Part shown: in pieces, positions 7,266-15,117 of the stretch
Position numbering within the stretch: position 1 is the stretch's first letter
Layout of the letters: each line of letters begins with the position of its first letter
Assembly (NCBI GenBank): GCA_017881765.1
Contig: JADGQN010000033.1
Span: 1-19,972, forward strand
Length of the DNA: 19,972 nt
Direction: 5' to 3'
Source: Syntrophobacterales bacterium
Lineage (GTDB): Bacteria; Desulfobacterota; Syntrophorhabdia; Syntrophorhabdales; WCHB1-27
Made by a program: the position numbers and the translations under genes
The notes under the pieces: generated by a model
What the model was told of the DNA's origin: nothing
The model's database searches: none
The model's input: the letters and a program-made list of their open reading frames with translations, nothing else

Positions 7266-8528
7266 TTATTCAGCCCGTTCAAGCCTCTTTCCATCCGTAA
7301 TATCGGCCCGGAGCCACCAGAGAAGCGCGAGGCCCGGCAGGGCGGTCAGGGCAGTAAGAAAGAAGAAATTCGCCCACCCAACCGATTCAACTACGTAGCC
7401 TGAGGTCGGCGAAATAAAGACCCGTCCAAGCACCGCGAGCGACGAGAGCAAAGCGAATTGCGTTGCGCTAAACCGATGATCGCAGAGTCCCATGAGAAAT
7501 GCCACAAAGGCCGAGGTTCCCATGCCGCCCGCCAGATTCTCAAAGGCCACGGCGAAAATCATCATCGGATAACTCTTCCCCACCCAGGCCAGCACCATGA
7601 ATGAAAGATTGGAAACCGCCTGAAGAATGCCGAAGAAGAGAAGCGATCTGAACAGGCCGAGCCGCACCATGAGCGAGCCGCCGATAGTCGCGCCAACGAT
7701 GACAGAAATGACTCCCAGCCCCTTGTTTACCGTGCCGACATCAGTAGGTGAAAACCCGGCGCCCCTGATCAGAAATGCTGTCGTCAGGGTGCCTGCATAG
7801 GCATCTCCCAATTTGTAAAGTACGATGAAAAGAAGGATGGTCACCGCGCCGTGGCGAGAAAAAAAGTCTTTGAGCGGACCCCATACCGCTTCGCGCAGGC
7901 TCCTCGGTGGTTTTGCCTGGATATCAGGCTCCGGACCAAAAAGCGAACCGATCATACCGACGACCATGACAACGGCCATCAATAGGTAGGTGTTTCGCCA
8001 GCCAATGCGATCAGACAGGATGAGGGCCAGCGCTCCGGAGACGAGCATCGCGATCCGGTAGCCCATCACATAGACTGCTGTTCCCGCGCCGCGTTCGGTC
8101 TCCCGCAGTATGTCCGTGCGATACGCATCAATCACGATATCCTGGGAAGCGGACGCGAAAGCAACAAAGAGCGCCAGGAGGGCTACAGCCCCCACTGCAT
8201 GTTGGGGAGATGCGAATGCCATGGCAAAAATGGCGAAGAAAAGAGCAACCTGCGTAAGTATCATCCAGCCACGGCGTCTGCCTAGCCATGGCGGCACATA
8301 GCGGTCCATCAACGGGGACCAGAGGAACTTGAGCGTGTACGGAAGGCCCACCAAAGAGAAGATGCCGATAGTGCGGAGGTCTACACCAACCACCGTCATC
8401 CACGCCTGCAGCGTGCCACCCGTCAGGGCCAGGGGCAAGCCCGAAGAAAATCCGAAAATGAGCATCATGCCGATGCGCCGGCTTCGGTATACTTCAAGAT
8501 ATGGACCGAAATTAATGGTCATGGGCAT
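7266..8528 (-). CDS. ampG: AmpG-family muropeptide permease (MFS)
   Basis: This 420-residue multi-pass inner-membrane protein is of the AmpG branch of the major facilitator superfamily. AmpG imports anhydro-muropeptides (GlcNAc-anhMurNAc peptides) for cell-wall recycling. Diagnostic segments are FGFSSGLPLALTGGTLQAWM near residue 26, IGIFSLVGLPYTLKFLWSPL with MDRYVPP, and the loop LGRRRGWMILTQ. About twelve hydrophobic segments follow, with a charged central loop (EPDIQAKPPRSLREA). Length is somewhat below the longer E. coli protein but normal for many relatives. Two close ATG codons exist; the inner one at 8522 has GGGGA at better spacing, giving a protein beginning MTINFGPYLE. The PLD-like gene follows on the same strand. 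Confidence 0.9.
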   Translation of the reverse strand: MPMTINFGPYLEVYRSRRIGMMLIFGFSSGLPLALTGGTLQAWMTVVGVDLRTIGIFSLVGLPYTLKFLWSPLMDRYVPPWLGRRRGWMILTQVALFFAIFAMAFASPQHAVGAVALLALFVAFASASQDIVIDAYRTDILRETERGAGTAVYVMGYRIAMLVSGALALILSDRIGWRNTYLLMAVVMVVGMIGSLFGPEPDIQAKPPRSLREAVWGPLKDFFSRHGAVTILLFIVLYKLGDAYAGTLTTAFLIRGAGFSPTDVGTVNKGLGVISVIVGATIGGSLMVRLGLFRSLLFFGILQAVSNLSFMVLAWVGKSYPMMIFAVAFENLAGGMGTSAFVAFLMGLCDHRFSATQFALLSSLAVLGRVFISPTSGYVVESVGWANFFFLTALTALPGLALLWWLRADITDGKRLERAE

Positions 8529-8590
8529 CCCCGGACCAGCCCGTCGCCTGCATATCAGGGCAAGACTCCCCGTACAGATTACCTTTATCC

Positions 8591-8613
8591 TTTAACCTTG
8601 AGCCTTGAGCCTG
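8591..8613. repeat. Short CCTTGAG tandem repeat
   Basis: Two tandem CCTTGAG units followed by CCTG, preceded by TTTAA. The motif TTAACCTTGAGCC is related to the TTAACCTTAACCTC stretch at 11463-11476, suggesting one family of short pyrimidine/purine satellite repeats in this genome. Confidence 0.5.
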
Positions 8614-8727
8614 CTTTTCAAGAAGCATGACGCAGTTTAGCAGATTACAATTTGTCGACTCAACTCTTTTTAAGGAGCCGGGCGCAAACTTCATAAGCTT
8701 TACTTATACTATATAATAACAAATTAG

Positions 8728-8755
8728 TTGACATATTTGGCACATAAGATACAAT
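8728..8755 (+). promoter_or_regulatory. Sigma70-type promoter of the dikinase cluster
   Basis: A perfect -35 TTGACA (8728-8733), a 16-bp spacer and TACAAT (8750-8755, five of six consensus bases) form the best promoter in the window. The A+T-rich block just upstream (TATACTATATAATAACAAAT) could act as an UP element. Transcription would start near 8762, giving a leader of about 105 bases. Confidence 0.7.
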
Positions 8756-8869
8756 TCCAGCAGTGTTCTCATTTTTGCACAGATTTTCAGTCCAGCCATC
8801 CAGGAGAATGTGGCTGTGCTTGGGAAGGGCGCCCACCAAAGTAATACGAGATGAAAAAAGGAGGTTTGT

Positions 8870-9517
8870 ATGCCTGTTCTATTTACCATGGCTTGGGATA
8901 TCATCCAGGGGAAAGAAGACGAATACGCTGATTTTGTCGCCGGGACGTTTCTACCGGAGACGACCGCCATGGGGCTCACGCACGTCGGCGGCTATTATGT
9001 TGAGGTCGGTTTTGGCCCAAGGGTGATCGGAGTTAGCTTGACGAGCGATCTGGAGTTGCTCTCTCGTGTTATCGCGAGTGACCGGTTCAAACAGGTTTCC
9101 CTCAGGCTTAAATCGATCGTTTACAATTACAGGACTGCCGTCCTGGAGCCGACCGGCAGGGTGAAGCGGGAAAAATATACGATTCAGAAGGGCGTGTGGA
9201 AATTGAATCAATACTATGACTTGAAACCCGGAGTAAAAAAAGAGTACGCGGACTTTATTGTCAAAGAGTACCTTCCTGCCATACAAAAGATCGACTACAT
9301 GGAAGTGACGGGGGGGTGGAACGTCGTGCTGGGTGGCGTAAGTGAAATCATCAGCGAGTTCACGTTCAAGGATCCGGTTGACATTGGCCGCCTCCTTAAC
9401 AACGAGGAGTTCAGAAAGCTCAACCTGAAGCTGAAGGGTGCCTATGTCATGAATTATGCGAGCCGTATACTGCGCTGTACCGAACGATTCGATGAACCGA
9501 AATGGTTCAGGCTCTAA
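8870..9517 (+). CDS. Tandem alpha/beta-barrel-like protein, first gene of dikinase cluster
   Basis: This 215-residue cytoplasmic protein is built from two homologous halves, about residues 4-95 and 107-205. Matching positions are DEYADFVAGTFLPE with KEYADFIVKEYLPA, and FKQVSLRLKSIVYNYRT with FRKLNLKLKGAYVMNYAS. Each half looks like a ferredoxin-like dimeric alpha/beta-barrel domain (EthD/Dabb style), though the family was not firmly identified. A strong AAAAGGAGG is five bases before the ATG. The next gene starts 32 bp downstream. Known phenylphosphate synthase has a third, about 24-kDa, stimulatory subunit with CBS domains. This protein has that mass but no CBS signature, so it could be an analogous accessory subunit or a substrate-handling protein. 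That is inference from position only. Confidence 0.7.
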   Translation: MPVLFTMAWDIIQGKEDEYADFVAGTFLPETTAMGLTHVGGYYVEVGFGPRVIGVSLTSDLELLSRVIASDRFKQVSLRLKSIVYNYRTAVLEPTGRVKREKYTIQKGVWKLNQYYDLKPGVKKEYADFIVKEYLPAIQKIDYMEVTGGWNVVLGGVSEIISEFTFKDPVDIGRLLNNEEFRKLNLKLKGAYVMNYASRILRCTERFDEPKWFRL

Positions 9518-9549
9518 ATAGCTTCACAAAAAAAGGGGAGGAGGAGTTT

Positions 9550-11391
9550 ATGGCAAAAACGTTTATGGATCCACACGATGTTCCCAAAATTCCCGGTACT
9601 GAAGGTTGGGAGAAACTCTACCCGTATCAGTATATTTTTTCCAAGGAAGACCCGGAAAGAGCGAAATTTGAGAGCAGCCAGATATGGTTCTATGATGGCC
9701 TGCACTACCCTGAGCCTCACTATCCCTTCGATCTCATCTGGGATGAAGCCTGGTCTTTGGCGCTGTCGCAGTACAACACCCGTCACTATATTATTCCGCC
9801 AGCCCTCGGTATCGATCACAGGATCGTGAACGGGTATGTTTACATCAGCCCGGTGGGCGTTCCGGACCCGGAGGAAGTGAAGCGGCGGGTACCGCTCTTC
9901 ATGGAGCGTGCCGGGTACTATTTCCAGAACTGGGACCGGCTCTACGAAAACTGGAAGAAGAAGATGACCGCCACCATCGACAAGCTCGAAGCGATGACTT
10001 TCACCGATTTGCCCGAGATAGAGGATATCAGCGTCATCAAAGACGGAATCGGAAAGGGGAGCGGCTATGAGCTTTTGAGAAAGTATGATGAACTCATCGA
10101 TCTGGGTCTCTTGTGCTGGCAGTATCATTTTGAATTCCTCAACCTGTGCTACGCCGCTCAGGTGACCTTTTTCGGCACAGCCAATCAGATTTTCCCCGAT
10201 GTCCCCATATCCACCCTCGTGAAGATGTCGGCAGGCTTTGACCCGATCCTCTTCAAGCCGGATTCGGAGCTGATCAGGCTTGCGAAACTCGCCATCGAGG
10301 TCGGTGTTGAGGATATCGTTTTAAAACCCTTGAAGGCCGATGAATTGATGAAGGAACTGGAAAAGCATCCGGTGGGAAAAGAATGGCTCAAGGAACTGGA
10401 GAAGGCGCGATACCCCTGGTTCCATATCTCCACGGGAACCGGCTGGTACCACACCCATATCAGTTGGAACGACAATCTTAACGTGCCCTTCGACAACATC
10501 AGGACGAACATCAAGGTCCTCAAAGCAGGCAAGGAGTTGGGGAGACCTACCGCGAAGCTCCTGAAGGAGCGGGACAGGATTGCCGACGAGTACAGGAAAC
10601 TGATCAAGACCGACGCGGACAGGGAGGCTTTCGATCAGGGTCTCGCTGTGGCACGGCTGGTGCTCCCTCACGCTGAGGACCACAACTTCTACGTTGAACA
10701 CTGGTTCCACAGTCTGTTCTGGGGAAAGGTCCGCCAGGTGGGCCAGATCCTGCAGAACGCGGGATTCATTGAAAATGCTGATGAGGACATATGGTTTCTG
10801 AAGCGTGACGAGATCAAGCAGGCGCTCTGGGACCATGTCACCGCCTGGGCAACAGGCGTCAGGGCCAGAGGACCTTCTTACTGGCCGAAAGAGATTGCCT
10901 GGAGAAAAGGAGTTTATGAGAAGTTCAAACAGTGGACGCCACCTCCTGCCCTCGGTGTACCGCCTGATGTCGTCACAGAGCCCTTCACGATCGTACTCTG
11001 GGGCGTCACCAGCGAATCGCTGCAGAAATGGCTGGCCGGTCCGGCAGAAGGAGAGGTACAGAATGAAATTAAAGGATCGGCGGGCTCTTCCGGTATCGTT
11101 GAGGGCAGGGCGAGGGTTCTGAAGACCGTAGACCAGCTTGCAGACCTCCAGGAAGGTGAGATACTGGTGGCAACTACCACTTCGCCGAGCTGGGCGCCTG
11201 CCTTCGTGAAGATTGCAGGGGCCGTCACTGACGTGGGCGGTCCGATGTGTCACGCTGCCATCGTCTGCAGGGAATACGGATTGCCGACTGTTGTAGGAAC
11301 AGGCAAAGGCACGCAGCTCATAAAGACCGGCGACCTGCTCCGGATCGACGGCGACACGGGATTGGTGAAGATATTGGAAAGGGCAAAGTAG
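9550..11391 (+). CDS. Phenylphosphate-synthase-like phosphohistidine subunit
   Basis: This is a 613-residue (about 70 kDa) protein. Residues 1-480 resemble the large subunit of phenylphosphate synthase (IPGTEGWEKLYPYQY, IWFYDGLHYPEPHYPFDLIW). The C-terminal 100 residues are the swivelling phosphohistidine domain of PEP-utilising enzymes: SSGIVEGRARVL, then GGPMCHAAIVCREYGLPTVV with the phosphorylated His at residue 568. There is no C-terminal TIM barrel, so it is not PEP synthase itself. In phenylphosphate synthase, the ATP-grasp partner phosphorylates the His, which then phosphorylates phenol. The ATG at 9550 was chosen because GGAGGAGGAG lies just upstream; the 16-codon extension to 9502 would overlap the previous gene. 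Relatives act on other acceptors (for example rifampin phosphotransferase), so phenol is the best guess, not proven. Confidence 0.85.
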   Translation: MAKTFMDPHDVPKIPGTEGWEKLYPYQYIFSKEDPERAKFESSQIWFYDGLHYPEPHYPFDLIWDEAWSLALSQYNTRHYIIPPALGIDHRIVNGYVYISPVGVPDPEEVKRRVPLFMERAGYYFQNWDRLYENWKKKMTATIDKLEAMTFTDLPEIEDISVIKDGIGKGSGYELLRKYDELIDLGLLCWQYHFEFLNLCYAAQVTFFGTANQIFPDVPISTLVKMSAGFDPILFKPDSELIRLAKLAIEVGVEDIVLKPLKADELMKELEKHPVGKEWLKELEKARYPWFHISTGTGWYHTHISWNDNLNVPFDNIRTNIKVLKAGKELGRPTAKLLKERDRIADEYRKLIKTDADREAFDQGLAVARLVLPHAEDHNFYVEHWFHSLFWGKVRQVGQILQNAGFIENADEDIWFLKRDEIKQALWDHVTAWATGVRARGPSYWPKEIAWRKGVYEKFKQWTPPPALGVPPDVVTEPFTIVLWGVTSESLQKWLAGPAEGEVQNEIKGSAGSSGIVEGRARVLKTVDQLADLQEGEILVATTTSPSWAPAFVKIAGAVTDVGGPMCHAAIVCREYGLPTVVGTGKGTQLIKTGDLLRIDGDTGLVKILERAK

Positions 11392-11399
11392 CTAGAACA

Positions 11400-11477
11400 G
11401 GTTGAGGTTGAGGTTGAGGTTGAGAAAACAACAGAAGATCGGCGCGTCGTTCCGGCATTTTCTTAACCTTAACCTCA
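11400..11477 (+). repeat. GTTGAG tandem array with downstream complement (potential RNA stem)
   Basis: Four exact GTTGAG units (11401-11424) start nine bases after the stop codon of the phosphohistidine subunit. CTTAACCTTAACCTCA at 11462-11477 can pair with the last 16 bases of the array, giving a 16-bp RNA stem with two G-U pairs and a 37-base loop, which places the ribosome site of the next gene immediately downstream of the stem. Confidence 0.7.
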
Positions 11478-11495
11478 GAGCTTGGGGGTAACAAG

Positions 11496-12560
11496 ATGAC
11501 AGAGAAAGAAAAAAGGTTCACGCTCTGGTACGACGAAATGGACGGTGGTGACTTCCCTTTTGTCGGAAAAAAGAATGCCAATCTCGGGGAGATGATCAAA
11601 GCGGGCATACCAGTTTCACCCGGATATGCCATCACTATTTACGCCAATGATAAATTCCTGGTCGATACCGGAATAAAGGCAGAACTGGAGAAGCAATTAA
11701 CCGAGCTGGGACAGGTGACGTATGAAAGCGCAAAGGAGGCAAGTGAGCTGGCCATTCGCCTCATCGAGAACGCGAAGGTCCCGGCTGACATTGAAGCGGA
11801 TATCCTGGCCAATTACAGGAAGCTCTGTGAGAGAACCAAGACCGGCGTCTGCCCGGTAGCGGTGCGCTCCAGCGGCGCCGTGTCTATGCCCGGCCAGATG
11901 GAGACCTACCTCAACATCCGCGGTGAAAAGGACTTGATCGACTATGTCAAGAAATGCTGGGCCAGTGCGTACAACGTTGAGGCGATCATGTACCGAATGA
12001 ACAAGGGAATGCCGTTCCTCTTTAATATAGGGGTCGGCATTCCCAAGATGGTCAATTCCAGGGTGTCGGGGATTATCTTCACCATTAATCCCGTGAACGG
12101 TGATCTTTCAAAGATCTCCATAGATGCGAGTTGCGGGCTGGGAGAGGCCGTAGTCAGTGGTATGGTCACGCCCGACACCTATCTTGTCGACAAAGTAACC
12201 TTTGATACGATCAAGACAACGATCGGGAGCAAGGAGACCCAGTGCGTTTACCGGGAAAACGGGAGCGACATCATCCAGACAGAAGTGCCTGATGAGATGA
12301 GGTGCGTTTCATGCCTTACGCCACAGGAACTGAAAGAGCTTGCCCGCGTGGGAAAGTTAATAGAGAACTACTACGGCAAACCGTATGATATTGAGTTTGG
12401 GATCGATGCTGATTTTCATTTTCCCGAAAATATCATCATCCTCCAGGTGAGACCCGAATCAGTCTGGAGCAAAAAGGAGGCTGCGCCGAAAACCGAGCAG
12501 AAAAAGGACGCCATGGATCGCATGGTGAGCCAATTACTGTGTGGAGTGAGAATAAAATAG
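11496..12560 (+). CDS. Phenylphosphate-synthase-like ATP-grasp subunit
   Basis: This 354-residue (about 40 kDa) protein corresponds to the N-terminal nucleotide-binding half of PEP synthase and pyruvate phosphate dikinase. Visible motifs in order are VGKKNANLGEM (residues about 26-36), VAVRSSGAVSMPGQMETYL (Arg124, Ser125, Ser126) with a shortened loop compared with PEP synthase, SGIIFTINPVNGD, GLGEAVVSGMVTPD and the final YDIEFGID...ILQVRPE that bears ATP-grasp metal ligands. It lacks a His domain of its own, matching the split architecture of phenylphosphate synthase in which this subunit phosphorylates the His of the 70-kDa partner, releasing AMP and phosphate. A GGGGGT ribosome site precedes the ATG. 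The tail after residue 325 is charged and probably disordered. Confidence 0.88.
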   Translation: MTEKEKRFTLWYDEMDGGDFPFVGKKNANLGEMIKAGIPVSPGYAITIYANDKFLVDTGIKAELEKQLTELGQVTYESAKEASELAIRLIENAKVPADIEADILANYRKLCERTKTGVCPVAVRSSGAVSMPGQMETYLNIRGEKDLIDYVKKCWASAYNVEAIMYRMNKGMPFLFNIGVGIPKMVNSRVSGIIFTINPVNGDLSKISIDASCGLGEAVVSGMVTPDTYLVDKVTFDTIKTTIGSKETQCVYRENGSDIIQTEVPDEMRCVSCLTPQELKELARVGKLIENYYGKPYDIEFGIDADFHFPENIIILQVRPESVWSKKEAAPKTEQKKDAMDRMVSQLLCGVRIK

Positions 12561-12726
12561 GGCTCCAGGCGGCCGGGGCTTCAAGGGCTCAAAGCACGCA
12601 ACAGATTCAAGACCGAGTGACCGAGTGGAGATATTGACCAGGACCGGGGACATGCGACCGGTGGGGACGCTAAACGGGCGGCTATCGCGTGAGACCTCGA
12701 AGTAGTTAAAAAAAAGGGGAGACGTC

Positions 12727-13836
12727 ATGGGAAACGAAAAGCAAGCAAAGATTGGCATTGGTCCGGAGGGGAGACTAGGCGGCCTGATTCAATTCATCGT
12801 CCTCACGATCCTCGGAGTTCTCTGTTTTGTATATGCAGTGCCGCCGGATCTGCTTGTATTGAAGCTACTACCTGCGATTCTTATCATGCTCATTGCGGAG
12901 GGGCACCTGGTGCTCATAGGGGATTGCTTTCCGTGTGCACCTCCCGCGGGCAACTGGACGCCTGCGATGTCACGGGTCCCGGTCGGAATCAAGATGACCG
13001 TGCTGTGGGGCGTGTTCACTTTTCTCATCCTGCTCTTTATGCGGTTCGTCTATCCGCAGTGGCCAGTAGGGCCTCTCTATCTCTGGTTTGGCGCAATAGG
13101 GTTCTGGTGTACGCTCCTCTACGGCAAGAATTGGAATACCTGGCCCTTCAAGGGGCGGCTCCATCCATGGGGCACTATGGCGGCGGGGTTCGTCGTTGTC
13201 ATGGTTGTTACCATCCTCGTCTGGAATCTCCTGACAAATCTTGATGGAACGCCGGTCGCCAACACGCCGATGGACCACAAAGGTCCTCTCAACGTGAACT
13301 GGCTCACGGGATACATCGTATGGGCAATAGCCTGGTTCTTCATATTCTGCCCCGTCTTCGTAACCCAGGGCTGGCCCTTTACCAAATGGGGTCATCCCGG
13401 AGCAGCCATGGGCCAGACCATTCTCTCGCACATTCTGGCGCTCATATGCTGGAGCGGGAGCCTGGCAATCGGTGTCAGTCCCTCGTTCTCTTTCGGGGCT
13501 GTGGCTTCCTCCATTGTCACCTGGTCACTCCTTTACTCCTGGCATTTCCAGTTCTGGGGAATCACAAAACTTACAGGTGGGGCGAGGGCCATTGCCGCCA
13601 TTATAGTTGTGTTTGTGATCAGCGCTGTCTGGATCGCTATCTGCAACGTGATATTGGGTCCCGCTGCCGCTGCCGTTGCAGCCATGAAGCTTCCTGCTGA
13701 CATAAACATCCTCATTATCTATCTCAATCTCTGCATCCTGGCGCCCGCTTTCATCGCCCATAATGCCTTCTGGCTGAGGTGGCCATTGACGCTGCCTACA
13801 CCGCCGGGGACTCCACCACCTGACCAGAGCGTGTAG
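12727..13836 (+). CDS. Unrecognised polytopic membrane protein of the dikinase cluster
   Basis: This 369-residue protein was not recognised. By eye there are about ten hydrophobic segments (near residues 16-35, 42-63, 86-108, 112-132, 146-168, 192-214, 227-252, 255-278, 287-310 and 323-348) and a short Pro-rich tail (LPTPPGTPPPDQSV). It is rich in Trp, and loops hold conserved-looking WPFKGRLHPWG, GWPFTKWGHPG and GDCFPCAPPAG (a CxxC-like CFPC). The AAGGGGAGA ribosome site and same-strand position place it with the dikinase genes, 166 bp after the ATP-grasp subunit. A transporter or a membrane-bound partner for the aromatic substrate are possibilities, but neither is supported by a recognisable motif. 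Searching with a structure-aware method would be the deciding test. Confidence 0.75.
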   Translation: MGNEKQAKIGIGPEGRLGGLIQFIVLTILGVLCFVYAVPPDLLVLKLLPAILIMLIAEGHLVLIGDCFPCAPPAGNWTPAMSRVPVGIKMTVLWGVFTFLILLFMRFVYPQWPVGPLYLWFGAIGFWCTLLYGKNWNTWPFKGRLHPWGTMAAGFVVVMVVTILVWNLLTNLDGTPVANTPMDHKGPLNVNWLTGYIVWAIAWFFIFCPVFVTQGWPFTKWGHPGAAMGQTILSHILALICWSGSLAIGVSPSFSFGAVASSIVTWSLLYSWHFQFWGITKLTGGARAIAAIIVVFVISAVWIAICNVILGPAAAAVAAMKLPADINILIIYLNLCILAPAFIAHNAFWLRWPLTLPTPPGTPPPDQSV

Positions 13837-13883
13837 AGAAACAGGAAACAGACCTACTTGGAAACTGAACCGGAGCAACGATT

Positions 13884-15116
13884 ATGAGTTTGAGAAAACG
13901 GCTTCTCATCATAGCCACGCTCGATACGAAAGGCCGGGAGGCTGCTTATATCAGGGAGTGTGCGGAGCAGCGCGGCGTCAAGACCCTGCTCATGGACGTG
14001 GGCACCCTCAGGCCATCGAAGATCCCTCCCGATCTTACCCGGGACGATCTTGCCGACGCAGCGGGGTCAGAGATCAAAACGAACCTGGCGGAGCAGGACA
14101 GGGCCACTGCGGTCCAGACGGTGCAGGCGGGCGGGGCCATCCTGGCTACGCGGCTTCAACAGAGAGGCCAGATAGAGGGCGTCATCGGTCTCGGGGGCGG
14201 GACAGGCACGGCTATTGCGACTTTCATCATGCGCTCGCTGCCCTTTGGCTTCCCGAAGGTGATGGTGTCGACGGTGGCATCGCGAGACGTGAGAGAATAT
14301 GTAGGAACGAAAGATATCGTGATGTTTCACTCCGTTGCAGACCTTCTTGGATTCAATGATTTTATGCGCCACATCCTCGCCCAAGCCGCCTACGCTGTCT
14401 GCGGCATGATGGAGAGGGAGAGTGCGATCAGGACGGAACGCCCCATGGTCGGGGTGACCGCTTACGGCATCAACTCCGGGTGTGCTGTGCTGGCGGAGCC
14501 GCTTCTGGACGCCAGAGGTTATGACATGATAGGGTTTCATGCGAACGGCTGCGGCGGGATGGCGATGGAAGAATTGATCGCCGAAGGGCTCATCGCGGGC
14601 GTGCTCGACTTCAATCCCCACGAGATAGCCGATGAAATGTTCGGAGGGTATTGCAAAGGCATCGGGCCTGAGCGGCTTGAGACAGCAGGCAGAATGGGCA
14701 TCCCGCTCGTCTTTGCACCGGGCGGTCTTGACAATGCGGTATTCAGCCCTTACTATCCTATGCCCGATGAACTCAAAGGCAGGAGGACGCACGGTCATGA
14801 CACCCGATTCTGCGTGCGCATGGAAGCTGCTGAAATGGAGAAATTTGCAAGGATCGTGGCGGAGAAGCTGAACAAAGGCAGGGGTCCTGTACGCGTACTG
14901 ATCCCCATGAAGGGCTGGTCGGACGCTGACAAAGAAGGCATGCCTCTCTTCGACCCGGCTGTTGACCGCGTCTTCACGGATAAGCTCAAAGCCCTTCTCG
15001 ATCCTCGCGTGATCGTGGAAGAGCTCGACGTGCACATAAGCGAACCTGCTTTCGCTGCACGGGCCGTGGAGATTCTCGACGGCATGATTAAGGCATCACA
15101 CTCGGGAGATTCGTAA
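13884..15116 (+). CDS. Tm-1-like ATP-binding domain (UPF0261) protein
   Basis: This 410-residue protein belongs to the UPF0261/Tm-1-like family, named for the tomato antiviral Tm-1 N-terminal domain, which binds ATP. Characteristic stretches are LLIIATLDTKGREAAYIREC at the N-terminus, the glycine-rich GVIGLGGGTGTAIATFIMRS near residue 100, FGFPKVMVSTVASRDV, and AYGINSGCAVLAEPLLDARG in the second half, followed by FHANGCGGMAMEELI. The length matches full two-domain bacterial members. GGAG nine bases before the ATG supports the start. Only one base separates its stop codon from the next start, so translation is probably coupled to the LpdD-like gene. The enzymatic role of the bacterial family is unsettled; members are often found in catabolic operons. 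Confidence 0.88.
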   Translation: MSLRKRLLIIATLDTKGREAAYIRECAEQRGVKTLLMDVGTLRPSKIPPDLTRDDLADAAGSEIKTNLAEQDRATAVQTVQAGGAILATRLQQRGQIEGVIGLGGGTGTAIATFIMRSLPFGFPKVMVSTVASRDVREYVGTKDIVMFHSVADLLGFNDFMRHILAQAAYAVCGMMERESAIRTERPMVGVTAYGINSGCAVLAEPLLDARGYDMIGFHANGCGGMAMEELIAEGLIAGVLDFNPHEIADEMFGGYCKGIGPERLETAGRMGIPLVFAPGGLDNAVFSPYYPMPDELKGRRTHGHDTRFCVRMEAAEMEKFARIVAEKLNKGRGPVRVLIPMKGWSDADKEGMPLFDPAVDRVFTDKLKALLDPRVIVEELDVHISEPAFAARAVEILDGMIKASHSGDS

Positions 15117-15117
15117 G

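Larger units (their letters stand above)
8529..8869. other. 341-bp divergent intergenic region
   Basis: This gap separates ampG (leftward) from the dikinase cluster (rightward). It contains a short satellite-like stretch at 8591-8613 (TTAACCTTGAGCCTTGAGCC), an AT-rich block at 8700-8727, the sigma70-type promoter described separately and a leader of about 105 bases ending in a strong AAAAGGAGG ribosome site. No gene was seen. Confidence 0.6.

Noticed and set aside
10321..11253. 310-residue minus-strand open frame
   Set aside because: It lies wholly antisense to the well-supported phosphohistidine subunit gene and its translation shows no domain or hydrophobic pattern.
11401..11424. GTTGAG repeats as a CRISPR remnant
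   Set aside because: The units are six bases long with no spacers, so this is a simple tandem array.
14067..15035. 322-residue minus-strand open frame
   Set aside because: It is antisense to the Tm-1-like gene; the translation is rich in His and Arg as expected from the complement of GC-rich coding DNA.
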